Below the pieces are notes generated by a model. The model ran no database searches and had not been told where the DNA came from. It saw only the letters and a list, made by a program, of their open reading frames with translations. Of a stretch of 64,000 nt of DNA, positions 44,626-57,925 are shown one piece after another. Source of the DNA: Hyperoplus lanceolatus (taxonomy: Eukaryota; Chordata; Actinopteri; Uranoscopiformes; Ammodytidae); NCBI GenBank assembly GCA_026929865.2, contig CM049414.1, forward strand, positions 7,801,001 through 7,865,000, written 5' to 3'. Made by a program: the position numbers and the translations under genes. Positions within the stretch are counted from its first letter, which is position 1. Each line of letters opens with the position of its first letter.

Positions 44626-46856
44626 TTTTTTTCTTAACTTAATTAAAAAAAATATTAAAATCCCTCACTACATTGAAATATCTTAACAGCAGTGCATCTA
44701 AATTAAAACTAAATGTGCCAAAACAATAATTTGGCAAGAAGTGGCACATATGCATCCCACTTACGGCTCCAGTATACTCCAACATAAGTGCTTGATGAAT
44801 GGTCTAATAGCAATTGAAAATCTTTTGCCAACATTGGTATTGGATATTTTGGCAATTTCTAATCCTTTTTGAAACACACAATACAAGAAGCATGACCACT
44901 TCATGCCACACGAGCTTGAACTTCTAAGCTTTTTTCTATCATCACACTTCTTACTCTTTGTGTTGTCTTTCGGAGAGGTTTTCGTGCCACAATACCCAAC
45001 GATTATTGTGTCACGCTCCTAGTAGGGAAGGTCTGCTGGCAGGCTTTTCACCATGCCCTTGAATGTGGCTGTTCAATATACTCTATCTAAGAATGCCAAC
45101 CTTCTCGAACATGTCGTAAAAACTAGTTCTCAGCAAAGGTAATCCTAAACAACAATCTTCCTCTGTCTAATTTGTAAAAATAGTGCACCATAGCCGGAAG
45201 CCTGGTTACTACGCTGTTGTTAACCTTCTATTTTGTTCCTGTCCTGATCAACAACGTCAGTGTACTCAAACAAAGATAGGACACATAATCCCACCATGTC
45301 TGAAGGCCAAAGAGATGAGCAACATTTGTTGAATCGTCCAGATCATTCAGAACTCTGCTTACAGACTTGTGGATGGAAGAATGATTGAAAGTATTTTCTT
45401 TTATTTCATTAGGATTGCTTGATTTGGACATGGTCTAACATGGTCCAAAATCCCCCTGGTCATGGTGTTTTAACAAAAGTCAGTTCCACAGATCTGGTGT
45501 AGGTTGGCTGACTGGGTTTCAGGTTTAGCTGATCTGCCAAAGACGCATGCTGGGCACCTGATACCATATTAATCCAGAGCACTGGATTTAGAGGAAGCCA
45601 GCAACTAGAAATCTTAGCTTGAAACATGGCCAAACTGAGGGTCCTCCCTGTCTTCTCCATTCTCTCTATGCACAGTGCTTAGTCCAACACAAAAGACAAC
45701 TCCTCTTTTTCAAATCAAACCATCCTTTCTTTACTCTTTGGTACCCTTCTTGTATCGAGGCCAGTGGCAATCTTTTCATGTCCAGTCTTCTACAACATTC
45801 CAAAACCCTTTTACCAGTCAAAGCAGAATGGTGGAAGAAAAGCAGCATTACTGTGTCTGTGGGTGGATACCTGGGTGAATGGCATGTGCACAGCTGGAAA
45901 AATGATCCCACTTCAAACAGCAGTATGAATCAGAGAGGTATCAGTAACACCACCCACTCAAAAGCAATAAAACAAGTGCAGGGAGTGTGTGTGTGTGTGT
46001 GTGCAAGGAGAGTGTTACAAGAAGTGAAATGAAAGTGGGTAGGAAGGAATACATTAACCAAAGGGAAATTTCGTTAAACATTAACAGAAAACAATTTAAC
46101 CGTCTTCTTCCTGGTTTTTATGAATGAATGTGGACATTGTCCTGCATCAAAAATGAAACTGCTCTGGATTCTGTCTCGGTTTTCGCGGGCACGTCTGATT
46201 GCGCCCGGTCCCCTCAACCTCGCAGCAATTGTGCCAGTTATGCAATTGACGTAGCTTTCAAGTGCAGCTGAGGTATGTATAGGGGATTTACATAGGTTGG
46301 GGTGGACGCTCCGAGAGGTTTCGGGCCCCCGGTCAAATAAGACAAAAACGAGGGCAGGATATGAAGTCAGGGCTTGAAAATACCACCATCGTGAGTAATG
46401 CAGGCCTCGGGCTGCTGGATACACACAAGGAGGTGTGTGAACCCCTTTGCAGAAGATTGCCTGAAACATGTGTGATTAAGTTGAGGCTGTATAAGTATAA
46501 CAACCGATATTGATAAAGAGCCAAACGGCTAACTGCTACGTCTACATCCCAGATTTCATTTACAGTAAATCCCAGCAACTTACAAAAAGCAATAATACTA
46601 GCAGCACTTCAAAGGATCGTCACTGTGCCGGCTTTTCTTTTGTTCTTGTCATATCTTATCACAATAGAGCGCCAATAGAGCGGAACAGGAAGGGTGAGTT
46701 GTAATGTAACTTTTACAGCCTATTATATGGATTATATAAAGAAAGTGAACAAGAGTGTGCGGTCCAGGGTGAGATAAAGAGTCGATAAAATGTTCGAGAG
46801 AGAGAGAGTAGGAAGAAAAAAAGGCACAATTGAAGAACACTGTGATCCTTCTGTCG

Positions 46857-46857
<1 letters not shown>
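44626..46857. other. Unique stretch
   Basis: AT-rich with frames up to 137 codons on both strands around 45228-46032. None shows a motif I recognise, and frames on opposite strands overlap. A short GT run lies at 45986-46002. Confidence 0.35.
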
Positions 46858-46892
<35 letters not shown>

Positions 46893-46914
46893 ATGTGTGT
46901 GTGTATTTGTGTGT
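46858..46914. repeat. (GT)n microsatellite
   Basis: About 34 bp pure GT, then GCATGTGTGTGTGTATTTGT. Confidence 0.95.
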
Positions 46915-49500
46915 CATGGGGTCAGTTAAGCTTAAAGGAAGTCGCTGACTAATTGTTTGGATTTAAATTAAATGGGGAAAATAGTTCTGTCCGTGAATCT
47001 AACAATCATGGGTGGAAAACTTCATTTTCCACAAAGCCCAATGTTGATTTGAGTGATAATGAACCGTCTTATATTGGGAGAACAAATGAGAGAAATGCAA
47101 TCGCACACTGTAAATTTGGGCAATAGACTTTGAAGCAAACATGGAGTCACAGGCTCACTTGTGGTTTCCAAAAACTGTTTGTGTGACGTTACGACTTGCT
47201 TTGATGGCACATTGAACCACAGCCCTCCACAACAGACGCACACAAACAAACTCACACACACAAACACACACACATACCCAGCCAATTGCTTGAAGCATAG
47301 TAAAACAGTAACATGGTCCTACTTACCCAAATACATTTAATTCTGCATTGTGTTGACATATAATAGCATGGGGTGTTTCAAAATATCCCCGCAGGCTCAA
47401 AGACTTCTCCTTTGTCATCTAGCCCTACTGTACTGTAATCACAAACTCCTCATTCATTTTGTTATTGCCGCTTATCTGTAATGAATTAGCTACAGGCTTG
47501 TGACGACCTTCAGTACTCAAATGATTGTTTGTTTAGAAATAAAGGCAGCATACCAGATCTGACCTGGAGGGCCTAACATTCGAAAAACCAATTTTTTTAT
47601 TTATTTAACCTGACCTAACAGAATTGCATTGGGACACTTTGTCCTCCATCTACACATGTACTTAGAAAATGCTATATTCAGACAGATGCTGCGTCTGCCA
47701 TAACCTCACCAACCTGTTTTCAATTTTACCCTGCAAAGTTTGCCCGCTCATCTAAACACCAATCCTGGGCTTTAGCTTCGATCAGGGTTGTCAGAGCACA
47801 TTTTCCATACCCTTGAACCATGCAAATCAAGGTTTTCCTTAGTACTATTAGCCTAGAGGATGGCAGTCCACATTAATAAAACACTCATTGTAATTTGTCC
47901 ATACCTTAGTTCTCTGATTTCACCATGGCTCTTTCATATTTCCCTGCCATTCGTTACAGCCTTACATCCCTGTGAGGCACAGTGGACGCTCATAAAACAT
48001 GATTTGAGGTCTTATATATAAACCTGTTATGTACAGAAAAATCAGCATTTAATAGCTGGCCACATCTAATCTGTAGCGTCGGCTTCTAAAAAGGGGGAAT
48101 AATTTCAGGCTTTGAGGATGATAAAGAGTGATGGTGGTAGCTGTATGGAGGTGCAAACATGCGTTTCCCATATCAATCAAGGCCTATGGATGGCGAAGCT
48201 AGTTAGCAGCCTGTGATTGTTTTGAGGCCCTTGGCTGGGGTTCCAGTGTATCCCCGAGGCCTGTCCCTTTTGCTGGGCCCAGTGGGGGGCGAGGTGGCGC
48301 CTCCGCAGTCCCAAATCCAGCCCACGTTCATGCGTCCGTTCGGATCCATCACTGCAGGGCGGAGTGGTGGGGCAAGGGCCGGCCTTTGTCCAGCACCGCA
48401 TTCTTTGGCCCATTGTGCCGCAGACCACAACCATTTAGGGATTTTAAAGGCTCGTTTGCACAATTCCTTTTGTCAGCGACCCTCGGCACAGAAAAGCAGG
48501 AGAGCTGCATAGGGGGTGGGGGAAAGGGGGCCAGTGGATTTTTCAATGTAAAAAATAAGAAAAAAGATAAATAAAAGTCAGAGAGAAGGGAAGACGAATA
48601 AAAGAGGGGTGAAAGATTAGGTTTGTTGTTGATGTTCTTTTTTAATTACACATAGCGTTAGGATAGTAATTCAGGGCCATTGACCCAATACATAAGCACC
48701 CCTACCTCGTCCTTTAAGCTCCGTCCCACCGCTTCTTTCTTGGAAGCCTTGGATTATTTTTTTTTCCCTTGGGCGACAAGCGGGCATACTTTTCTCATGG
48801 CACCAAAGGCACATGTCGTAATGGGAATACAGATACCGGCTCAGACACATCACATGTTCTCATAGAGTAAAACAAATGCTAGGCATAACAAGTTATCGTG
48901 GACCCCTCCCGGCTGCCCATAAGAAAACAGCTTCTTATCAGAATATTTTCCCTCTTCTCTGCATTCCTGTGAACAGAGCCTAGCTGTGAGGGTCCTTGGT
49001 TTGCAAAGCTTGTTTTGACTGTGATAAATGTAATGCACTTATATGTGTGTATGTTTGTATGTGGGTGTGTGCTTTTGCATAACCCAGATCCTGCTGCATC
49101 CTTAATGGCATCATAACGTATAGCCAGGATGCTTGGATGTCGGATTTAAAAGTGAGTCAGTGAAGGTAACCTGAATTTATTATATCTGCGGCATTTGGTG
49201 CTGTGGTTCCACAACACTGATGTGGATCATGCATCACGCTACTCTACTTCTTTGTGGTCAACACTTTCGTCAGAAAGTATGGACCAAATCTTACTAAACT
49301 TCAAAGAGTAATAGAATGGGACACAAGATCACAAGATTTAAACATCATCATATTTACTGTAATATGTAACATGTTATATGGGGTGGGCATATTGGCTCCT
49401 TGAGTATCAATGGGTGGAGAATCAATTCTTTGTCATACTAAAACATGGATCTGTTTTCAATTAGATCATATCCGCCCTAGATCAATCCGTCTTAGTTCAG
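46915..49500. other. Unique stretch
   Basis: CA-rich run at 47235-47275. An octamer ATGCAAAT lies at 47820-47827. About 48060-48500 is complex, CpG-containing sequence with overlapping frames on both strands (60-99 codons) and could be conserved, but nothing is recognised. Confidence 0.3.
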
Positions 49501-52244
49501 AGAATTCACACCCATTTGTGATTAACCATTAACTTCTGTTAACTTACAGTACAGTAATTGTTCTTAACTGAGAACAGTAAAAATGAATTGTTAATATCTG
49601 GCAAAATGTCTCAGATGTTATGAAAATGTAGTCTGATTTCGATCAATGAGACTATCAAGAGTAAATCTTGTTCATTAATCCGACACATTGCTCTCTCCGA
49701 TTTCAATATTACATAAGCTCCTTTTAATAATAAGAAGAACTCATGTGGGGGGAATTTTGCTTTGCAAATCAGAATGCATCAAATAATGTTGAATTATTAA
49801 CTTTGCCAATTACGGACCATTCCGCATTTTGATTGATAAATGTCCGACTAAATTATACGTCAACAAACTTAAGAATCCGACAAAGTGTTTGACTCCAACT
49901 TGTTTTATACTAATCAACAAGTATTCATGTTTGATACACAACCCTAATTTAAAAAAAATGTTTTTGTTTAGGCCAAATACTTCATCCATGTCTAGGAATG
50001 TGTGTAGACGGCTCACATTCCTCTTGTTCTTGTACACTTCTAACATTATCAACACTTTCCCGCACACAAGGTCACACAGCGTTGTCTTAATACGCCCACT
50101 TGATTTATACATTGATTAGTAATTAGCCAACTGAATCACCAGATGTATACAATTATGTGAAGTTGACGAATGTGAAGGAGGTTTTTGTGTTTATCTCTGT
50201 GTATGTGTGTGTGTTGGTGTGTGTATGTGTTGTTGTTTAATGTTAGCCTTGCGGTGCACATGAATAGCCAGCCACAGGGGGGGTCGATGGTAACATGCTA
50301 ATCTGGTGCTGTGGAGGATAGTTAAAGACTCTCTTAGACCTTTAAAACACATTGTTATCATCCTGATTGGGTTTAGCACTCAAGCAGAAACCAATGCATT
50401 CCTTCCTATTGTGTTCCATTCACCGGAAAAGCTCGAGAGAAACAAAAGGCACCGAAGGATCACAATCTGGCTCCTATTGTTGCTCATACAGTGGACCAGC
50501 AGAGTCTGTTAGAACGTTTTATTGACTGGCTTAACACTCCAATGTGATGAATCTCGGGAAACAATTACTATTTATATTTATTCAAGAGGCTTTTTTCCAG
50601 ATTGGATTTTTTTTCTGGATCTGCATCCACATAAAGGGAAATCTGGAGGACAATGAGTGAGGGTCATGACTTCTTGCCAAAGAGGTCAGAGTTGAAATGA
50701 AGCGCAAGGTGGTGACGAAGCAAGTTGAAAAGCAGAGGGTTGCTATGTTAAAAAGCAAATGCTATTTAGAGTTAAGACCAAGCTTTTGAGGAAAGCTTTA
50801 AAGGTGTTCTCAGCAGAAACTTCCACAGTACAAATTTGACAGCAGATTGATCACAATCTTTGAAACGACAAGTCTAGACCAATGTGAGTGGATTTTTTTC
50901 CTAATCTGCAGGGACATATAGGTTTTGATCTTTGATGTGTTTGGTTGTATCCACCACTTGGGATCGTTAACCCCGCGTTGCGGAGTTGGTAAATATGTTC
51001 TGAGCTGCTAACTTGCACGGGCGTGTTCTTGTGCGAGTCAAAGGATGGTATGTGAGGAGGAGAGGAGCTCAAAGCTGTTACAGCTGATGCGTTGACTGAT
51101 TCGGTCTTTGACTGCGACTGAAATAAGACGCACAAAACCAGAGGTCAAGTGTGTCAGCATGCAAAGTCATGTTTCAGGAGATGCACCCCGCACCCAAATA
51201 AGCATGCACATTTATACGAAGGGGGTGCACAGTGGCAATGGCCATTAAGACTAGATGACCTCTGGTTTCTGTTGGCACACCACCTGACCCTGCTCCCACT
51301 CCAACACGTATCCCACATCTCAGCTGTTCCTCTCCTTCTTCTCCCTTTCTCTCTGTTTTTTATTATTGTATGAAGTTGCCCCTTCCAGCAGCAACCCACA
51401 GGAAGCCATTCACTTCCTAATTATCTGCACATCAAACAGGGGTCGCCACGGAGACGCAGACCATAAATTCAACCCCCCACCCCCCTTCCCCTCCGCTGTG
51501 GTGCGATAGCACAGCAACAGCTGCCTCTAATTGGGGCTGTAGGTTCAAACTGCTAACATATGACTTCCCTCCCATTCACTAACACACTGTCTGCCTCCAC
51601 CAAGGCCGCAACACACGGACCAGGTCACAGGAGGGATGAGGTTTCAGATAAGAGAGACAGGGAGAGCCGAGAAAGAGAAATACACTCCTTGATTGCACGG
51701 GAAGCCCGGTGTGGTTTTTTGGGATGGGCTCTGAAGTGGTCCAGCGTGGCCCGCTCCCACCGCAGAGACCTGCGGGTCAACAGGAGCTCGCCCAGACTGA
51801 CAAAGAGAAAGAGAGGGATGAAGAGAAAAAGAGTGACAGGCTATGATAACAAAGACAACCGCAGTGTGGTTTGGTGATTTGCTCTCCGGGTGAAAAGCGA
51901 TGAGTTATCAGATCCATCTGGGCCAGATGTTACACTGCTATGTATTTCCAAAAAACTATTTTTACACTTGTGTAACAGTAAAACTGTCCGTTACTAGAAC
52001 GTGAATGATTCACTATTATCTTTTTCACCTTAGTATATAGACATGCATTTTCCTCCTGATATCGCAGCCTTCCTCTAATGGTGGGTCAGAGGTCATGGTC
52101 AGTAACAGGTTTCTTTTGCTGCTCAAGGACACTCTAGTAGATACATGGAAGGATACATAGCCAAATTGATCTCTACATGTTTCCAACCCAAGTCGAACGG
52201 AGACGTGTCTGGGGGGTGTATCCCATATGGCTGAAGAGGCTTTA
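49501..52244. other. Unique stretch
   Basis: No exon, RNA gene or transposon recognised over 2.7 kb. Short GT-rich runs at 50200-50230. Frames up to 105 codons have no domain features. Confidence 0.35.
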
Positions 52245-52873
52245 GGGGCTGTTTACACTGTTAAAATGTGATAGTTTTCACAGTGTAAGTTTAACCTCGT
52301 TCAGACACAATTTATCTGACATCTTAACCCGTGCACATGTTTTCAGAGGAAACGGGACGAAATCGATGTAGTAAGCATGCCAGGCCAGCAGTTGGCGGTA
52401 CAAGGTAGTAGTAGATACATTTCCGGTGCATCCGGTGTCGGCTGTAAGAATTGAATAAAAAGGCGCGCCTGCTTCTATTCGCTTGTAGGAGCGATTGTTG
52501 GCATGATAACAAATTCATCAGCAACAGCACAACGTCCGTGAGCACAATGAATACAGCTCGGTGATCCGCCATTGTTGTTGTTGTTTTCCAACTGGCGCAC
52601 ATGGACCTACAAAGACGGCGCATGCCCATTTATCTCCAAACGCAATGCGCATGTGTGAGGGTGGAGCCGTGACGTCAGCGTTATCAGGGGGAATGGTTTT
52701 GGTGTTTACAGGAACCCAAAACCGTTAAGTTTTCCAAAAAATCCTCCCTCGGAGGTGATCTCAAAAACCTGCGGTTTCATGCCTGCGTTTGCTGTTTTCC
52801 TGTAAATGACATAGAACAACCGCGGGAATGTTTCCGCGTTTGCACCGTTTCGTGTTGTCGTGTAAAGTGCCCC
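52245..52873. mobile_element. Terminal-inverted-repeat element rich in promoter-type motifs
   Basis: GGGGCTGTTTACAC at the left matches the inverse of the right end, GGGGCACTTTACAC, at 12 of 14 bases. No target duplication is certain, so the class is open. The CpG-containing middle holds TTCCGG (52431-52436, ETS core), CCGCCATTGTTG (about 52566, YY1-like), two GCGCATG sites (about 52617-52627 and 52646-52653, NRF1-like) and a perfect CRE TGACGTCA (52670-52677). This motif set is usual in housekeeping promoters. Alternatively this is a host promoter and the end similarity is coincidental. Confidence 0.45.
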
Positions 52874-53658
52874 GTAGTACCTACCATTGCCATGTAAAAT
52901 GGACCCTCAGAAAAGGGAACGAGCCTGCTATTGTCTCTAATGGCCTCTTGTTAGAGAAGCCGCCTAGTGTGAATTTGAATACGCTCCAGGGTAGGTGCAT
53001 ATGCACTTCCTAGCTTCCCTTAAGTTTACTGCATTCAGCAGGAAACACAATTAGCCCAATCAAAGTGAACGGAGAGGGCTGGGGAAGGGGGAGGAGGAGA
53101 CTGGCGTTTTATGAACATGGGAGGTGAAACGGCAGCATTGTGACGGCAGAGGATATTAGGTGCTGGGCGGCAGCTTTTTGATGTAGAGGAGTCTTTAGCA
53201 CGCATCTGACTCTTGTTAAAGTGGACCCACGTACAATTAAAGATATATGGCCCGGGACAGCCGTGTGATTTGGATACATTAGCAGATTAGATTTTAAAGG
53301 GAGCTGTTTTAAAAGGATGGCTAGTAAATACTATTCAGCACTATCGTGTGCTCTCATGTATGCAATGAATTAGGTATGGTTTAAAAGCACCATTTTTAAA
53401 AGCTTGTTAATGGAAGTCTATTAAAAAAGGGGTGTTAGGGACATTAATTATTGGTTCAAAAACTGCTGTGATTGCACATCCTCATTAGAGAAATGCAGTT
53501 ATAATCCAAGATGCCACCTCTAGTGTTTGCCTTTTTCTTCTATTTGTCTCTTTATCATAACCTTTAATCCACTTTCCCTTGAGATGCTTTTACATGCGGA
53601 GTCTTTTATGGTATTTTTTAAGGGTTTGTGTATAAATATGAATCTGTGGGTGAAATTT
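52874..53658. other. Unique stretch
   Basis: About 53215-53310 (GTACAATTAAAGATATATGG, then ACATTAGCAGATTAGATTTT) may be a conserved block. Nothing coding. Confidence 0.3.
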
Positions 53659-54206
53659 GACGAGAGACGGCAGTTAGTATGGATCACGATGAGGTAATGT
53701 GTTTGTGTTGTTGATGTAAATAATGACTATTTCAGATAATGGTTATCTGATGATGGTGAAGCAAAGCAAACTTTGTATTAAACTTAGTTTCGCTCTCGCG
53801 AAATTGTATACACGTTGCTTGGTAACACCCTAGTCCCGCCCGTAGCCTATATCACTCTCCCTTTTAGCTTTTCTTCATTGCATTCTCTTTTTTTTCTTTG
53901 ATGGTTCAGCCCCGTTATCAGTCATTATGACGACAAATAACTGTATCAAACAAGGCTCCCGCTCCCCTGGTGTTGCAGCGCCACACTGAAATCTGCAACC
54001 AATACGGATATGTGACCATAGAGCCTGCACAAGCGAACCGAAACTCGGATTGGGTGTGCGACCAGACCAAAAGCAGTAATAAAAACTATATAAAAACGTC
54101 TTTCTTTGCACTGATGGTCTCGTTTGCTGTTAGAGGTAATTTATGATTATCAGAGGAAACATGAGGCTGTTTAAAAGATATTTAAACATTACTCGTAGCC
54201 ACTTAA
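53659..54206 (-). mobile_element. TTAA-flanked transposon family A copy 4 (reverse, truncated)
   Basis: Reading from 54206 leftward, TTAAGTGGCTACGAGTAATG matches the family start, and the sequence follows it to GCCGTCTCTCG at about 53660, where it stops; the right-hand third is missing. There is also a deletion near 53965-53980 relative to the other copies. The basic mini-frame MTDNGAEPSKKKKR is retained on the minus strand. Confidence 0.78.
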
Positions 54207-55640
54207 AGGCAAAAGAAAATCATTTCTTAAGTTCCACCAGGATATTCTGTGAAAAAGTGTTTTATCACTGCTATTGGATGTGTCAGGATGCTCTGCTTTG
54301 GTTTGTTAACATACAGTAGTAGGTAAATAAATAAGCTGTTTGTCTACTGTAATTGTGTAAATTGTGTTTTTAAATGTACTGGTTTTATTTTTGGCCTGGC
54401 CAGTTTAGCCTGTCTGCTAGGTGTGAGGATGAGAGTGGCTGCTGCTACTGGCAGTATATAAAGGCAGGGGGGCCAGCTATTTAAAAAGTTATTGAATCAG
54501 GAAATTCCTCAAACACTCTATTCTGGGGGGGAGGGGTCATTGCAAGGCTTAGCTGACCCTATGCATCCATCCCATGCTCATACCCCTGGATGGACTCAAA
54601 AGTGGGCTCACTGGATGTCCCTTAGTCAGCACATACAGGGGGTGTGGACAAAAGGTCCATTCTGCCAACAATAGGGGGCATTTAGACCGTCACATACCCT
54701 GGTGACTCCAAGGGTAGGGACGTTGGGGGAGGTAGGTGAACGGAGAGAGAGAGAGAGAGTGGAGATAGGAGAGCTTGGAACTTCAATGGAGAAAAAAAAG
54801 CGATCTATAGAAAATAGTCTGTGCTGTCCTAAAGCTAAGCTTACCTATGAGCCAGGTCAGAGGTCAGAGACTAGACACAGGAATCCCTGTGGTAAAGCAT
54901 AGGGACGTGGCGCTAACGGGGGTTGGGCTTAATCACAGAGAGCACACTGACAGCGTGGCTCCAGGTCTGTGTCAAACACTGCAGCCCCCTTCATTTGCTT
55001 CTATTAGACCATGGAGTTGGCACAGCTGGGGGCACAAACGGCTGTGTCATCAGGCAAAAGAGTTGATCCTGTCTCAACTCTTGCTGCAGCACAATCCATC
55101 ATTGGCCAATAGATGTGCGCATGCCAGGTATGGCATTGTGCCAAATTCTACTGTTTACCTGCCTGCATTGGAAGAGTGGAGTTCATTGCAGCTTTGATAA
55201 CTGTCACGTTGACGTGTCCACGAGTTCGAATTTACATAAATGAATCTGGTTGAATCTTGTCTAGATTTTTTGTATTAACAGTGTGATAGGTTGATATGTA
55301 TACCAAACTAGGCAATGTATCATAATTTAACGGGAGAAACCAAGCAATTCCATGTAAAATCAGACCTTCTGGACCCCCATATAACCGGGATAGCATGATC
55401 CTTTCATGACCAAATTTAGCGACTATTTGACTGTGAGATTGTCATTAGAATCAGGCTCCTTCGATAGAATCATCAAATAGGTAACTATTCAGGTTCACCC
55501 CTACTGTAGGCAGATGTAAAGTCCTGCCTCAGATTAGTATAAACTGACTGTGTGATGTCTTGAATTGAATTGACTGGGGTAGGAAATCTAGATATAGACT
55601 AACCCATTCACAGGTGTAATAAGCCTGTAATCCGGCCTTC
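54207..55640. other. Unique stretch
   Basis: A short GA run lies at 54744-54759. The site ACAATAGGGGGCAT at 54668-54681 is a loose CTCF-type match. No gene recognised. Confidence 0.35.
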
Positions 55641-55654
55641 CTGATTCTTGTGTT

Positions 55655-55847
55655 CCTTTCTCACCTTCACCTGTATAAATGCCCCGCCAATGCAGCCATG
55701 TGTGTATGAAAATGTTGTACTATATTTGAGTCCGAACAGACTGAAACCTTTGCTTACTACAGTATGTGTCCCCTGCAATGTAAGAGCTACTGTAAGTGTA
55801 CCTGCAACTGTGTCTGTTTTAAAACCTGCAGTGACTTCAAAGATCAC
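55655..55847 (-). other. Weak candidate exon
   Basis: The minus strand is open for 79 codons with beta-strand-like composition (TVAGTLTVALTLQGTHTVVS, then GGAFIQVKVRKE). GCATTTATACAG|GTGAAG would be a fair splice donor near 55672. Against it: the strand also contains an imperfect local repeat (GCAGGTACACTTACAGTAG / GCAGGGGACACATACTGTAG), and no family is recognised. Probably not a gene, but the best non-transposon frame in the window. Confidence 0.15.
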
Positions 55848-56944
55848 CTACCCTTCACATTAGGCCTACACACAAGCTCAAGGGGAAAGTAAAGAAGCCA
55901 CTTTCATCTACATCTAATGGATGCATTTTCATCTGTCCCTTCCTCCACACGGCTCCCAGGTGCCCCAATGTGCACCCTCCCTTTCCTTTTCTCCGGTCCA
56001 AATCAAAGGCTGATACTCTAAACGCGATGAATGACATTGATCTTAATCTGTGAGGAGCAAGGGTAATTTGGATGTGTGTGTGTGTGTGAGTGGAACAGAG
56101 AGAAGGTCAGGGGGTCTGTGGAGAAGAGGGAAGATGATCTCTGTGCTCCAGTGGGGGCACAAAGCGAGGGCGCGAGCTACAGGAGCGCTCTCCCTCACAA
56201 TGCGCCCTGAGGATCGTTAAGTGATTGTGTTACAGACAGAACAGGTGAACTGCGTCTCCTCGCCTCGTCTTTTATATTTCCCTCTCTATTATGATTTACT
56301 GGACCATTCTTCTCCCCGGCCACCCCCGCCATAACTTGTGCTGTTCTTTTGAAGGCGGCCTGCTCGCCGTTATTGTACCTGGCCAGCTTTGAAGTGCCTA
56401 AGTCTTAAATGATGACGAGACAAGGAGAGTGCTTTTCTTTAACAGCCGGGGCAAAGGAGGCTCTTGTTTCTGACAGGTGTCTTTTATAGAAGGGAGTGTG
56501 CTGGACTGGTGTTTTGTTGGGGATCGGGTTGCACCATTCCCCCATCACCTGCTAATTGAATAACATTAGCTTGCCATCTGTGGAGATTTACTGGAACTGA
56601 CCTCAGTGGACTGTTTAGATTACACATCAGCCAAGAAAATGAGAAAATGAGTCATGTAAAAAAAAAAAAAGGGCCATTGTTGTTTTGTGAAAGACAAGAC
56701 AGACTGCTTTCAGACTTGGTGATGACAAATAATGATGAGGTTTCAGAAGCGTTATAGAAAGTGAGTGGGAATGCAGGTTTTTCCCATTGTTATTTTTGAA
56801 GGGTCGGTTCACCCAAATTGCTAAAAAAAACTTGTAATTTCACTTACATCAACTTATCAGGATGACTTTTATGTAAGGTAACACAAGGTTAAGAACTGGC
56901 AGAATTAGCAGCCCACAATTTCTCAATGTATGAAACTGATTGCG
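55848..56944. other. Unique stretch with candidate conserved sequence
   Basis: About 56210-56620 is complex CpG-containing sequence (CCTGCTAATTGAATAACATT, GCCGTTATTGTACC) compatible with conserved non-coding DNA. A short GT run lies at 56073-56088. Confidence 0.28.
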
Positions 56945-57925
56945 TTAAAGGGACTCTTACCCATCCTGCAATTGAGAATTACAGCACTATCATACCATCC
57001 CGCCTCCCTCCAATGCCCCACCCCCTCATTCCCATCCCCGATGTTTTATTTTTTTTGTTGAAGAAACTTTATTTACACAAGCAGACTTACAACCGGTACC
57101 GCGCTGATCTGCTTGTATCACTGGTTTCACTTCAGAGGTGTCGGCCAGAACACCACTTATGGCCAAAGGCCTCAGATTATAAGCATGAGACTAGGAGAGG
57201 AGGACTAGGGTTTTATCCGCTCTTTATTTTCCTTCTTTCACAGGCACAGCAGCATATAGATCGCGGGAAAAGAACAAAGGCTTAAACTCCGCTCGTGAAG
57301 AGATCGTTAGAACAGCTGTTGCGACCTGCGAATCGCAGCCGTTAATAACATGCCAACTATATTATAACAGCGAACGTGACTGCATGTACATACTCACACG
57401 CGGGTGATTTACATTTAAACTCAGATAAACATGTGGAATGATCGCTTACTGCGGCAACTTGCACGCTCACACATCTGACCGAGGGAGAAGAGAAAGGAAA
57501 CTTACTAAACAGGCTCTCTGGCCGACTGACGTCACGGCCCTAACTGACTGCTATCCACACTGAACAAAACACATTTTAACACACTGTAAGAAATAACAAC
57601 ACTGTAACTTATGAACGTTGGGGCCTTTTCTACAATGGTCGCTACTCGCTACTGTCTGCCGTGGAATCAAAACAAACCCTCTAGTTGACAATGCGCAATA
57701 CAGAAGCATACGGCAAACAGACAGGTCTGTCGGCCAATCAAATTGTTCGGTCCGAATAATATCATTGGTTGAAGTTTTCACAAAATATTATGAGATTGAA
57801 ATCATTGTTTGTTTTTACTCCTGGTGGGTCTGTCTTGCATTTTAGAGTGTCATTACTTTATTAATACCATTTTAACCTAATCCAAAAAAAGTGTAAAAAT
57901 GCAACAAAGGTAAGGGTAGCTTTAA
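56945..57925. mobile_element. TTAA-flanked transposon family B
   Basis: TTAA at 56945-56948 and 57922-57925. The left end TTAAAGGGACTCTTACCC and the inverted right end TTAAAGCTACCCTTACCT agree at about 15 of 18 positions and continue with TGCA further in. TTAA targets with TTAAAG ends are like T2/Kolobok elements (inference). The interior contains a CpG-rich part (CTGACGTCACGGCCC) but no transposase. Confidence 0.6.

Noticed and set aside
45619-46032. Frames of 81-137 codons on both strands
   Set aside because: Looked transposase-like at first because of length, but no catalytic or DNA-binding motif could be found.
54668-54681. CTCF site
   Set aside because: About 11 of 14 consensus positions only; the match at 61407-61422 is similarly loose.
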